Shown here: one piece after another, positions 22,994 to 29,973 of the stretch | How the letters are laid out: every line of letters begins with the position of its first letter | Numbering within the stretch: the first letter of the stretch is position 1 | Source: Bacillus sp. T33-2 | GTDB taxonomy: Bacteria; Bacillota; Bacilli; Bacillales; Cytobacillaceae | DNA length: 64,000 nucleotides | NCBI RefSeq assembly: GCF_002860205.1 | Contig: NZ_PGVB01000002.1 | Span: 62,001 to 126,000, forward strand | Direction: 5' to 3' | Position numbers and translations under genes: made by a program | Notes under the pieces: model-generated | The model's database searches: none | What the model was told of the DNA's origin: nothing | The model's input: the letters and a program-made list of their open reading frames with translations, nothing else

Positions 22994-23191
22994 CTAATTG
23001 TTTAGTGCTTGCTCTGCTATAACTTCATATTTCAAAGCTAATTCATTACAGGAAGAATCTTCATCACTTTCAGCAATTTCCTTCAAAGCCTTTTCATATC
23101 GTTCAATCTTTTCTGACTGTACTTTCAGAGTCTTTTTCATTCCGTCAATGATTCTATTTTTGTTTTCAATGTCTTGAAATGTAATATTCAC
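22994..23191 (-). CDS. Coiled-coil protein (65 aa)
   Basis: GTG at 23191 is well spaced from AGGAGG (the ATG at 23197 is too close), giving MNITFQDIENKNRIIDGMKK. Almost wholly helical with heptads (LKVQSEKIERYEKALKEIAE). Unrecognised. Confidence 0.58.
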   Translation of the reverse strand: MNITFQDIENKNRIIDGMKKTLKVQSEKIERYEKALKEIAESDEDSSCNELALKYEVIAEQALNN

Positions 23192-23210
23192 ATTCATTCC
23201 TCCTATTAGT

Positions 23211-23387
23211 TTATTTTGTCATTGCTTGACTACGATATTCTATTAAAGAAATCAATTTTTCTAATTCATCTATTTTACCTAGCAATACAGCCTCTTCCTT
23301 TTTTGTTTTCTTCTTTCCTTGGTATAAGTCGTGATTTAGTAATATTAGCTTCATTTTAATTTCATGTACAATTTCTTCTTTGCTCAT
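23211..23387 (-). CDS. Hypothetical helical protein (58 aa)
   Basis: MSKEEIVHEIKMKLILLNHD, basic helix pair (YQGKKKTKKEEAVLLGKIDE). The ATG at 23387 has nine bases from GGAG; TTG codons upstream are less well placed. Unrecognised. Confidence 0.57.
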   Translation of the reverse strand: MSKEEIVHEIKMKLILLNHDLYQGKKKTKKEEAVLLGKIDELEKLISLIEYRSQAMTK

Positions 23388-23426
23388 CTTCAACAACTCC
23401 TATTAGTTTATTTTATCTTACATCTT

Positions 23427-23612
23427 TTAACGCGTTAAAAGTTTTACGTTTTCGACTCCATGTTGTTCTCTAAGTTGAATGAATAGCTTTCTAATATATC
23501 CAAAATCTTTACATTTACCAGAGTCTAAAATTTCTTTTGTTTCCCTGTTTCTGATTGTATAATCAATGAAGTTTTTACCGAAAAGTTTATCATTTGCAGT
23601 TAAGATTATCAT
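23427..23612 (-). CDS. Hypothetical protein (61 aa)
   Basis: MIILTANDKLFGKNFIDYTI; the ATG overlaps the upstream stop (ATGA) and follows GGAGGGAAAGAAA, so translation is coupled to the gene at 23609-23839. Beta-alpha fold; unrecognised. Confidence 0.6.
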   Translation of the reverse strand: MIILTANDKLFGKNFIDYTIRNRETKEILDSGKCKDFGYIRKLFIQLREQHGVENVKLLTR

Positions 23613-23839
23613 TTTCTTTCCCTCCATTTTAATTTTTTATGTAAAGCGATAATACTAACCCATTTTTCAATACCTTCATGGTGTACAAAGTTCGATTTAT
23701 CCTGGAGCATCTTATAAAATGATGAATGTTTTATATAAAGTCCTGCTTCTTTCTTGTCTAGGTTGTAAGTCGTTATTAATTCCTTTTCAACTTCATTTAT
23801 TAACCATTGATCAGCCTTATTTAATTTTCTAGTCATCAT
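23609..23839 (-). CDS. Hypothetical protein (76 aa)
   Basis: MMTRKLNKADQWLINEVEKE to LKWRERK; helical and basic. Part of the coupled run downstream of the ADP-ribosyltransferase-like gene. Unrecognised. Confidence 0.57.
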   Translation of the reverse strand: MMTRKLNKADQWLINEVEKELITTYNLDKKEAGLYIKHSSFYKMLQDKSNFVHHEGIEKWVSIIALHKKLKWRERK

Positions 23840-23876
23840 GATTCCTTTCTGATAAATTTTTTATTTTAACGTAAGA

Positions 23877-24167
23877 TTACACTAGTTCAAACTCTTCTAT
23901 ATTGTAACTATTTGGTACTATCCTCCTGGAGTATTCTGAATATCTTTCCTTTGGTAATTCTTCCAGGTAAATAAATACGTCATAGTTTCCGGCTGAAATA
24001 TCTGCTATTGTATAAATTTCATTTGTTATCAATTGTTTCTTTATAGTATCCTGATCTATATACATCACTTTCTTACCTATGAGGGAAAGCCTGGACTTTT
24101 TACCGTCCAGAGCAATCCTTTTTAAATTGTTTATTGTATGTATATTTTGTTTTATTTTAGTTCGCAT
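23877..24167 (-). CDS. Hypothetical protein overlapping the ART gene (96 aa)
   Basis: MRTKIKQNIHTINNLKRIAL. ATGGAGGCTGCTT makes 24167 the start; the gene overlaps the end of the ADP-ribosyltransferase-like gene by 11 bases and is very likely translated with it. A basic N-terminal helix precedes a small beta domain (KKVMYIDQDTIKKQLITNEI, YDVFIYLEEL). It could be a partner or antidote of the upstream enzyme; that is inference. Confidence 0.58.
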   Translation of the reverse strand: MRTKIKQNIHTINNLKRIALDGKKSRLSLIGKKVMYIDQDTIKKQLITNEIYTIADISAGNYDVFIYLEELPKERYSEYSRRIVPNSYNIEEFELV

Positions 24168-24528
24168 AAGCAGCCTCCATAATTTTAATTGATTCAGTAT
24201 CAAATACCACTAATTCTTTTCCGCTGTGCCATTCCATAATTAAAGCGTTATATCCTCTATCCTGAATGTATGTAGAAATATACTGGCTGTAGTCATTACC
24301 GTATTGTCTAATTAATTGGTTTTCAATGTGATACCATTGATCAGGTGTGGTAGTTAGAGCGTTTAACTCGATATCTGCAACAATAGTATGCTTTCCGTAA
24401 TACTCTGTATCCTGCTGATCTGAGAAGTATATTCCATTACCAAACCGTCTAGCAATGTTGGGAATGATTTTAAAACCTTCTTCCATGATTGAAATATAAG
24501 CTTGTTCAGATGTTCCATGATACCACAT
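24157..24528 (-). CDS. Probable ADP-ribosyltransferase-fold enzyme (123 aa)
   Basis: MWYHGTSEQAYISIMEEGFK carries the YHGT core of PARP/ART folds (NAD-binding His), followed by RRFGNGIYFSD (the GxxxYFS element) and a late beta strand with ALIMEW, GKELVVFD, which supplies candidate acidic residues. Length fits a minimal catalytic domain. Family knowledge: phage ARTs (for example T4 Alt/ModA/ModB) modify host RNA polymerase or ribosomes on infection, and related folds occur in toxins. Substrate unknown. Driven by the promoter at 24575-24603; overlapped by the next gene. Confidence 0.7.
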   Translation of the reverse strand: MWYHGTSEQAYISIMEEGFKIIPNIARRFGNGIYFSDQQDTEYYGKHTIVADIELNALTTTPDQWYHIENQLIRQYGNDYSQYISTYIQDRGYNALIMEWHSGKELVVFDTESIKIMEAAYAN

Positions 24529-24574
24529 TTGTAATTCCTCCTTAGAGTTTATATTTTCCTTTGCTATTAATTAA

Positions 24575-24603
24575 ATTATACATTTAATTATTTTATTTTA
24601 CAA
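24575..24603 (-). promoter_or_regulatory. Promoter with AT-rich element in the spacer
   Basis: TTGTAA (24598-24603), a 17-base spacer AATAAAATAATTAAATG and TATAAT (24575-24580), directly before the ART-like gene. Confidence 0.75.
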
Positions 24604-24633
24604 GTAGTAATTGCTAAAAAATCAATAAATTTA

Positions 24634-24662
24634 TAAAAAAATAACCAGCCCGGAAGCTGATT
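24634..24662 (-). terminator. Intrinsic terminator
   Basis: CAGC/GCTG stem around TTCCGG, followed by GTTATTTTTTTATAAA on the minus strand; ends the 38-residue zinc-ribbon gene. Confidence 0.72.
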
Positions 24663-24665
24663 AAA

Positions 24666-24782
24666 TTATTCCTTATTAGCCTTTTTATCTTGATCATGGC
24701 AATTCTTTGAGCAGTATCCATCTTTTGCAGGAACAGATTTTAAACCGCACCAGGAACAAGGAATATATTGATTTTTTGACAA
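24666..24782 (-). CDS. Zinc-finger mini-protein (38 aa, TTG start)
   Basis: TTG behind GAAAGGAGGTGCTTACAA gives MSKNQYIPCSWCGLKSVPAK, then DGYCSKNCHDQDKK: C-x2-C and C-x3-C-H metal ligands, of the MYM/TRASH type that binds one zinc. Its own terminator follows. Function unknown. Confidence 0.58.
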   Translation of the reverse strand: MSKNQYIPCSWCGLKSVPAKDGYCSKNCHDQDKKANKE

Positions 24783-24935
24783 TTGTAAGCACCTCCTTTC
24801 AGTCCTTTTAAAAGGTTGATTATAAAGGGAATTAATTTATTGAATGAACAAAGCGTTCTTTGCTTTGTGAATGAAAAGACTGAAGCCGTCAGGCGAAGTC
24901 TATAACCTCGTAGAGCAATTATTAGTAATATTTCA

Positions 24936-25000
24936 TTTTGTCCCCAACCCAGAGTATTTATATAGTATCTATATATTAATGGTTTGGATTGGGGACAAAA
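24936..25000. repeat. 12-bp inverted repeat
   Basis: TTTTGTCCCCAA (24936-24947) and TTGGGGACAAAA (24989-25000) flank a 41-base AT-rich centre. The stretch 24783-25009 holds no gene I can support, but it is rich in dyads: ACAAAGC/GCTTTGT near 24850 and AGACT/AGTCT near 24880. No U tract fits a terminator. It may be a protein-binding or replication-related site. Confidence 0.55.
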
Positions 25001-25009
25001 AATTTATAA

Positions 25010-26143
25010 TTAATTATTTCCGAATGAGTGCCTTTTCTTCTCTCTTTCTATGTCAGATTCAAAGTGATTGATCATTAAATCTAATGAATACTCATCTACT
25101 TTTTGGCTGTAAAGTTTCTTTTCAGTTTTAATTAAATCCCTTATATTGTTAACATGGATATAGTCTAACAATGTGAATGTATTTAATAAGTAAAACCTTT
25201 TCCAAAAGGACAAAGAATTATTATATTCTTGTTTGCCTTGTCTATCCTTAGATAACTTTATTAATCGTGTAAAGTAAGCTTGTAAAAATTGTTCTTTGGT
25301 TACATCCTTTTTAATTGTTTTATCAATTATTGTAACTCCAAATGATTTAAAAACATATTCAATATTAAAATGGTCAGATAAAAACTCTGTTACTTCGTTT
25401 ATGGTCTGAATCATTTTCTTTGTTTTATGTATGCTTGTTAACGCATGTGAATAAGCGTAATATGTAACATTTTTGGACTGTAGAAATCCTTTTATATATT
25501 CCACTATGTTTTCATATTCTAATTGATTTATAGATTCATATTGACCGCTTATAAACTTGATATTGTAACTCTCATTTACTTTTATTCTGCCTTCTTTTTC
25601 TAGGTGTCTAAATGATTTTTCTATAACATCCTTATTCCTAATATTAAGAGTTTGAATAAACACACTTATAACTTCTTTAGGATTATAGATTAAAGGAAAT
25701 CCTGAATGTAATTCTTTAATTACCTGGATCATATCGTCAATATTGAATGAGTTTGTATCAATAAAGCCTAAATACTTAGACCAACTTTTATATGATTGGG
25801 AAAAGTGATTATTAGATAATATTAATGAATTGAATATGTATTCTTTCATAGTTTCATCTTCAACAGTTAGTACAGAGCCTTTATAATTAAATTTTCTGTC
25901 TGATACCTGATCTTTTATACCTGTGAGAATGTATCTTCTTTTCTTTCCGGTTCCTGTGATTTCAACAATGTTATAAATGGTCTGTAGCTTGCTTATTAAC
26001 GCTTGTAACGTTCTATTAGGTTTCAGGCAGCCTCTTTGCTTCCAAACCGTTGTATTAAATTCTGATCCATCATAACCGTTTTCAATGGTTATTTTTATAG
26101 CCTCTTCTTCCGTGTAACAGGAAGTATCATTCTTTCCTTTCAA
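25010..26143 (-). CDS. Unknown protein with winged-helix-like N-terminus (377 aa)
   Basis: TTG start behind CGGAGGAAATACA. Residues ~10-75 look like a winged helix (EEAIKITIENGYDGSEFNTT, LQALISKLQTIYNIVEITGT); the rest is a basic, helical protein without a recognised motif. An inverted repeat (26172-26204) lies in its upstream region, perhaps an autoregulatory site. Size and DNA-binding look would suit a replication or regulatory protein, but nothing is specific. Confidence 0.6.
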   Translation of the reverse strand: MKGKNDTSCYTEEEAIKITIENGYDGSEFNTTVWKQRGCLKPNRTLQALISKLQTIYNIVEITGTGKKRRYILTGIKDQVSDRKFNYKGSVLTVEDETMKEYIFNSLILSNNHFSQSYKSWSKYLGFIDTNSFNIDDMIQVIKELHSGFPLIYNPKEVISVFIQTLNIRNKDVIEKSFRHLEKEGRIKVNESYNIKFISGQYESINQLEYENIVEYIKGFLQSKNVTYYAYSHALTSIHKTKKMIQTINEVTEFLSDHFNIEYVFKSFGVTIIDKTIKKDVTKEQFLQAYFTRLIKLSKDRQGKQEYNNSLSFWKRFYLLNTFTLLDYIHVNNIRDLIKTEKKLYSQKVDEYSLDLMINHFESDIEREKKRHSFGNN

Positions 26144-26171
26144 TGTATTTCCTCCGTTTATATAATGGTGT

Positions 26172-26204
26172 ATATGATTATGGAGACTGATTAACTAATC
26201 ATAT
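26172..26204. promoter_or_regulatory. Inverted repeat upstream of the 377-residue gene
   Basis: ATATGATTA (26172-26180) and TAATCATAT (26196-26204) are perfect 9-base arms around 15 bases, a typical operator geometry. Confidence 0.45.
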
Positions 26205-26227
26205 GAATTGAATAATAATTAACTACA

Positions 26228-26404
26228 TTATTTAGTTTTGTTGTATTCCTTTATCGCTGTGTTAAGTTCATCCGTCCTTAGATATAGAGAATAAAGTTTA
26301 TTGCTCTTTGGTTCCCTTGCAATATGTATAAACTTAAATCCTTTTGACTTTAGATACTCTGATACTTGAATATTGTAGCAATAGAAAAAATCGCTCGGCT
26401 GCAT
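26228..26404 (-). CDS. Hypothetical protein (58 aa)
   Basis: MQPSDFFYCYNIQVSEYLKS; small alpha/beta protein (GFKFIHIAREPKSNKLYSLY) resembling the short 'defective DUF5659-like' phage proteins. ATG at 26404 preferred over GTG at 26431, which has no ribosome site. Confidence 0.57.
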   Translation of the reverse strand: MQPSDFFYCYNIQVSEYLKSKGFKFIHIAREPKSNKLYSLYLRTDELNTAIKEYNKTK

Positions 26405-26557
26405 GTTTCCTGTCTCTCCTTTTAATTTCACATTAATTTATTATTGTTTGACTGGTTGATATTTATATAACAGTAAGGAAAAGACCTATAAACTACCCTC
26501 CTTTTGTATGTATAATTGTATATGTATAAGGAAAATAAAAATACCTATACACTATTT

Positions 26558-26586
26558 ATTATATTAAATTATTTAATTTTAGTCAA
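26558..26586 (-). promoter_or_regulatory. Promoter with AT-rich element in the spacer
   Basis: TTGACT (26581-26586), a 17-base spacer AAAATTAAATAATTTAA and TATAAT (26558-26563): the best match to the consensus on the minus strand. Confidence 0.78.
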
Positions 26587-26636
26587 CGGATTTTAGAAAG
26601 TTTTTTAAATAATTTTGGTTATTTTTAGCGTGATTT

Positions 26637-26670
26637 AAATAAAAAAGAAACCCAGCAAAGCAGCTGAGTT
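26637..26670 (-). terminator. Intrinsic terminator
   Basis: AACUCAGC/GCUGGGUU stem (one G-U pair) followed by TCTTTTTTATTT on the minus strand; ends the 111-residue gene. Confidence 0.82.
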
Positions 26671-26672
26671 AA

Positions 26673-27008
26673 TTAATTTTGTGCCAATTCATTTTTATTC
26701 AACTTCTCTACTTTTACAATCGTTTCATAATCATTGACCGGAAACCATGCTTTCACTTGATCACCTTTTTGGATAGTTTGATTTGGTTGTAAGTTGTCAT
26801 TAGTGAAATATACGCCATAGCCTAAAGAGGATTCGCCGTAATAGCCTGATTCATCTGTAAATGTTATCTCATATGTAAATGATTCTAGTTGCTGAGATGG
26901 TTCTTGGGTTGTTTTGGTTATGGTGGTTAGCGTGTAGATTGTGGAAAGGATAAGTGACAGAGTGATAAGGAATGTGATAACGGAAATGTTTGGGTTTAAT
27001 TTTTTCAT
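26673..27008 (-). CDS. Exported or membrane-anchored protein (111 aa)
   Basis: MKKLNPNISVITFLITLSLI: basic end and one hydrophobic segment (~10-30), then a soluble beta domain (TYEITFTDESGYYGESSLGY, QTIQKGDQVKAWFPVNDYET). Its start lies two bases from the stop of the gene before it (TAAAATG), so the pair is translationally coupled. Confidence 0.63.
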   Translation of the reverse strand: MKKLNPNISVITFLITLSLILSTIYTLTTITKTTQEPSQQLESFTYEITFTDESGYYGESSLGYGVYFTNDNLQPNQTIQKGDQVKAWFPVNDYETIVKVEKLNKNELAQN

Positions 27009-27009
27009 T

Positions 27010-27156
27010 TTAGTTAGCTCCTTTTAAATTGATATTGTTGGCTATGAGGATTTTTTGTTGCTGCTGATCCAGTAAGTTACATAGGGATTGTTGTTTGATT
27101 AGATGTGATTGGATTGTTTCAGGTTGTTTGAATAGATTAAGGATTGATTTGAGCAT
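27010..27156 (-). CDS. Small Gln-rich protein (48 aa)
   Basis: MLKSILNLFKQPETIQSHLI to NNINLKGAN, with a CNLLDQQQQKILIAN helix. The ribosome site of the next gene is inside its last codons. Unrecognised. Confidence 0.5.
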   Translation of the reverse strand: MLKSILNLFKQPETIQSHLIKQQSLCNLLDQQQQKILIANNINLKGAN

Positions 27157-27186
27157 GTAAAATACCTCCAATGATTTTATTTATTG

Positions 27187-27275
27187 GCTGTTATGTGAAA
27201 ATGCCAGTGATATTTTAAGGCTGCTGTTATAGTGTTTGTTAGGTGTATAGAGAAGGAAAAACCCTCTCTATACAT
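27187..27275 (-). promoter_or_regulatory. Leader unit: hairpin plus octamer pair
   Basis: A TGTATAGAGAGG/CCTTCTCTATACA hairpin, then TATAACAG at 27231-27224 and a one-base variant (CATAACAG) about 37 bases further on, with the block TTAAAATATCACTGGC between. It parallels 20180-20277 closely in order and spacing although the adjoining genes differ. Confidence 0.55.
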
Positions 27276-27293
27276 TTGTGTGATTAATTTGTT

Positions 27294-27932
27294 TTATATT
27301 GCTTTATCTAAAGGTTGATATAGTTTTAAATCATAGTCCTCCAATTCTGCCTCTGTTAATAGTCTGTTATATGCTATGATACCCCATTTTCCTTTTGATT
27401 CATCGTGCTGTATATATCCTTTAGGCTGACAACCAGGAGAAAAGCCACGTAACTTGTATTCATACCAGTAAATAGTATTTATAGATGTTTGTTTATTTTC
27501 TTTTACGGGTTTATTAATCAGGTTTGAAAGCTCATCTTGCATCCTGTTTATTTGTTGCGTTAGTTGTCTATTTGTAACCTGTAAACGTTCATTATCTTTT
27601 TTAAGAGTATCGTTTTTGTTTAATTGCTCAAGATACATATCGTTATATATTTCTTTTTGTTTTACAACTTCTTTATGTTGTTTCTTTAATTCTGAATCGT
27701 TTGGAGTGAATAATTCTTTACTATAAACAATATTGTTAACGCCTGAATAGTTAGTTATTGTATCAAGTGTATTTCCTTCTTGATCTTCAATGAATAGTAC
27801 AACATCCTCACCTTTTAAGTGATTTTCTTTAAAGTGAACCATTGCCACTATTAAGTTATCTCCTTTATATACAACCGGATATGAATCGTCGTTATCCCAA
27901 TCTTTTAATTCTACTATGTAAGTTAAGTTCAT
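27294..27932 (-). CDS. Coiled-coil protein with C-terminal phage domain (212 aa)
   Basis: MNLTYIVELKDWDNDDSYPV; start fixed by AAAGGAGCGTTTAAA. An N-terminal beta domain (~1-80), a coiled coil (~85-150; KDNERLQVTNRQLTQQINRM) and a C-terminal domain with IYWYEYKLRGFSPGCQPKGY and LTEAELEDYDLKLY. The latter recurs in Firmicute phage proteins of unknown role. Contains one octamer in the Tyr-Asn frame. Confidence 0.62.
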   Translation of the reverse strand: MNLTYIVELKDWDNDDSYPVVYKGDNLIVAMVHFKENHLKGEDVVLFIEDQEGNTLDTITNYSGVNNIVYSKELFTPNDSELKKQHKEVVKQKEIYNDMYLEQLNKNDTLKKDNERLQVTNRQLTQQINRMQDELSNLINKPVKENKQTSINTIYWYEYKLRGFSPGCQPKGYIQHDESKGKWGIIAYNRLLTEAELEDYDLKLYQPLDKAI

Positions 27933-27969
27933 TTTAAACGCTCCTTTGTATTCCTTATTTGTTAATTTC

Positions 27970-28018
27970 ATTATACCATGATAAATATATAATAACAAGT
28001 ATTAAATTAATTTATATT
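27970..28018 (-). promoter_or_regulatory. Promoter with upstream AT-rich element
   Basis: TTGTTA (27993-27998), a 17-base spacer and TATAAT (27970-27975), with the element (ATTAAATTAATTTATATT, plus-strand reading, 28001-28018) adjoining the -35. Confidence 0.7.
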
Positions 28019-28560
28019 GGATATTTTGCAATTAGTTTTTACTGGTGAATGCCTGAATAGTGATAAGGAAAGGTTATGAGTAGATATGTGTATGGATATA
28101 TGAGTGTGATCCAGTGTGTGAGTATGGATAACTATTACATGTAGTATTAAAAACTATTTATAGTGTTAATGGTAACTGTATATAAGAGCATGAGTGTATT
28201 AGTTAGATAGTACAATTATATAGTAATGAACATGATAACGAATAGATTGATTAATAGTAGATATTAGTACCAAGTAATAAATTAATTAGTAGTAACTATT
28301 AGTACCTGGTCATAATAATACATAGACTATCCGGTCTATGTTATGCAGCGATTTTTTCAGTGAGCAACCGGATTGATCCAGGAAAACAGGATTTTTAAAC
28401 ATTAAATTTAAAATTGTAGTGATTGCAGCTCTGATCATCAGCAATGTAAGTTAATTTAAAGCATCTGAATTAGTCAAGGGTAGAACAGATATTATACAAG
28501 TGATTCAATAGGGTATAGGGGGCTATTTTACATCCAATTAATACCATAATTTACAGAAAA
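28019..28560. other. Gene-free region with repeats and a hairpin
   Basis: No supported gene. Near-repeats TAGTAG-n-ATTAGTACC occur at 28255-28271 and 28287-28306. A perfect hairpin CATAGAC/GTCTATG spans 28321-28340. A 22-codon frame at 28076 has a fair ribosome site but no other support. With the two blocks to its right this makes a ~1.2 kb gap, the longest in the window. Confidence 0.55.
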
Positions 28561-28945
28561 TACCCCTAGCACATCCATCTCCACACCAAACCCAATTTTC
28601 CACTCGACAGTGTATCGTTTTCCCTATCGTCACTCCACGACACAAACCCTTGATAATCCTACACTTCCCATCACTCATTCATCCCCTATTTTCCCCTCTA
28701 ATCACCCGATTTCCACCCTCTCATCATCCTCAATCCATTGATACATCTACATTCAATCGACACTCTCCATCCTCTACTCAGTCACACACCTGTATCCATC
28801 ACACTAAATCACCCTCTAACCCTACTCCTACCTACATTTTCCTTCATATCCCCCTCTATAATCGTCCAGATCATTCCACACCACCGACTACAATTTATCG
28901 TCCCAATTTACCTCCGAATCCCCAAAATCACCCTACGACACCATA
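28561..28945. other. G-poor, C-rich block (strand-asymmetric)
   Basis: Nearly 400 bases with very few G and abundant C on the plus strand, unlike anything else in the window. Short words recur (CGACAC/CGACAG, TATCGTC/ATCGTCC, CACCCTCT). The scarcity of G removes TAG/TGA stops and so produces long spurious frames rich in Pro, Ser, Thr and His. I regard it as non-coding, possibly part of a replication origin. Confidence 0.65.
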
Positions 28946-29184
28946 AATTATTCACATTTTTTTACATATTATAATTTACAATTAAATAGAAAGGGGCATA
29001 TTTTACACCAAACAAAATAGGCACTGATCTACTCAGTACCCTACCCTAATTTTCATATTTTTTAAAAGGTTAACTATTTGGGGTATTAAAGAATATAATT
29101 ATATATAACTTACAATAAATATAATTAATTAATAATAACTATATATAATATATATTTATATAATCACCCAAATTGATAACCTTT
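28946..29184. other. Very AT-rich segment, possible DNA-unwinding element
   Basis: Almost pure A/T around 29090-29162, next to the G-poor block and just 3' of the candidate initiator gene. No gene is visible. AT-rich segments flanking repeats are typical of origins; inference only. Confidence 0.45.
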
Positions 29185-29973
29185 TTATTTTACTGAATAT
29201 GTATGAGCCTTTTTTACGAACTTACCATCAATCCTCTTACAGATATTCTCTTCCCATTCAATCAAACCTGCCCCCTTCAACCTCCACAAATATTTCTCAA
29301 CTGTATTCAGACTCATGCCTACTTCATTACTGATCTTATCCATAGAGGAATTATATTTACCACTATGCCACTGGCATCTATACTTCAAATATCCATACAA
29401 ATAAAATCCACACACCCCAAGATTATCATTCTCCATACAGTTCACAAACACATCAAATAATATTTCATGAGTATTCCCCACTTCATAAAACGTTCCATCC
29501 TCTAATCCTTCTGCTTCACTTTCTTTTGTCCTCCATATTCCCTTCACTGGAACTTTAATTTTATAATTCTTACCTTTCTGCCTAATCAACATCTTCCTTA
29601 TTTCATCATCCATGTCACTCAGCATGGTAAATTGAATTTCTCCACCATTAAATTCCCAAGCAATCGGATAATCAGTATCAGAATATGTATATCCTATTTC
29701 ATCAAGCCAACCATTCTTCTTTATCAAATAGTTAATCTTTTTATTGTCTGGGCTATATCCTAATGCTTGCTTAATCATTCCCACATCAACATTCAATTCT
29801 CCATACTTGGCATATCTGTATAACCAATTAATCAAATAGTAATAAGAGTAAACAAAGGCAACATGACTGCTGCCTTTATCATACAACGGCTTCAAATCAT
29901 TGAATATTTCATTAGGTATGTATATTTTATTTTGATATTCATTTACTTGCAGCAGCTTCCTAATATCATTCAA
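29185..29973 (-). CDS. Winged-helix protein, candidate replication initiator (262 aa)
   Basis: TTG start behind GGGGAGGAGGTAACGG, overlapping the RecD2 stop by eight bases. The C-terminal ~90 residues have an HTH of the replication-initiator/HTH_36 kind (YNSSMDKISNEVGMSLNTVE, KYLWRLKGAGLIEWEE). The N-terminal half (FNDLKPLYDKGSSHVAFVYS) resembles initiator or primosomal DnaD-like proteins in style. It adjoins the origin-like gap and a helicase gene, supporting a replication role, though a regulatory one is possible. Confidence 0.6.
   Translation of the reverse strand: MNDIRKLLQVNEYQNKIYIPNEIFNDLKPLYDKGSSHVAFVYSYYYLINWLYRYAKYGELNVDVGMIKQALGYSPDNKKINYLIKKNGWLDEIGYTYSDTDYPIAWEFNGGEIQFTMLSDMDDEIRKMLIRQKGKNYKIKVPVKGIWRTKESEAEGLEDGTFYEVGNTHEILFDVFVNCMENDNLGVCGFYLYGYLKYRCQWHSGKYNSSMDKISNEVGMSLNTVEKYLWRLKGAGLIEWEENICKRIDGKFVKKAHTYSVK

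Noticed and set aside
24871-25071. 66-codon plus-strand frame over the inverted repeat
   Set aside because: No ribosome site and it runs into the antisense of the 377-residue gene.
28076-28144. 22-codon frame after AAGGAAAGGTT in the origin-like gap
   Set aside because: Only a fair ribosome site, low-complexity peptide and no flanking gene context.
28650-28974. Overlapping plus-strand open frames of 98 and 78 codons rich in Pro, Ser, Thr, His
   Set aside because: No ribosome site; the frames exist only because the block lacks G and hence most stop codons.
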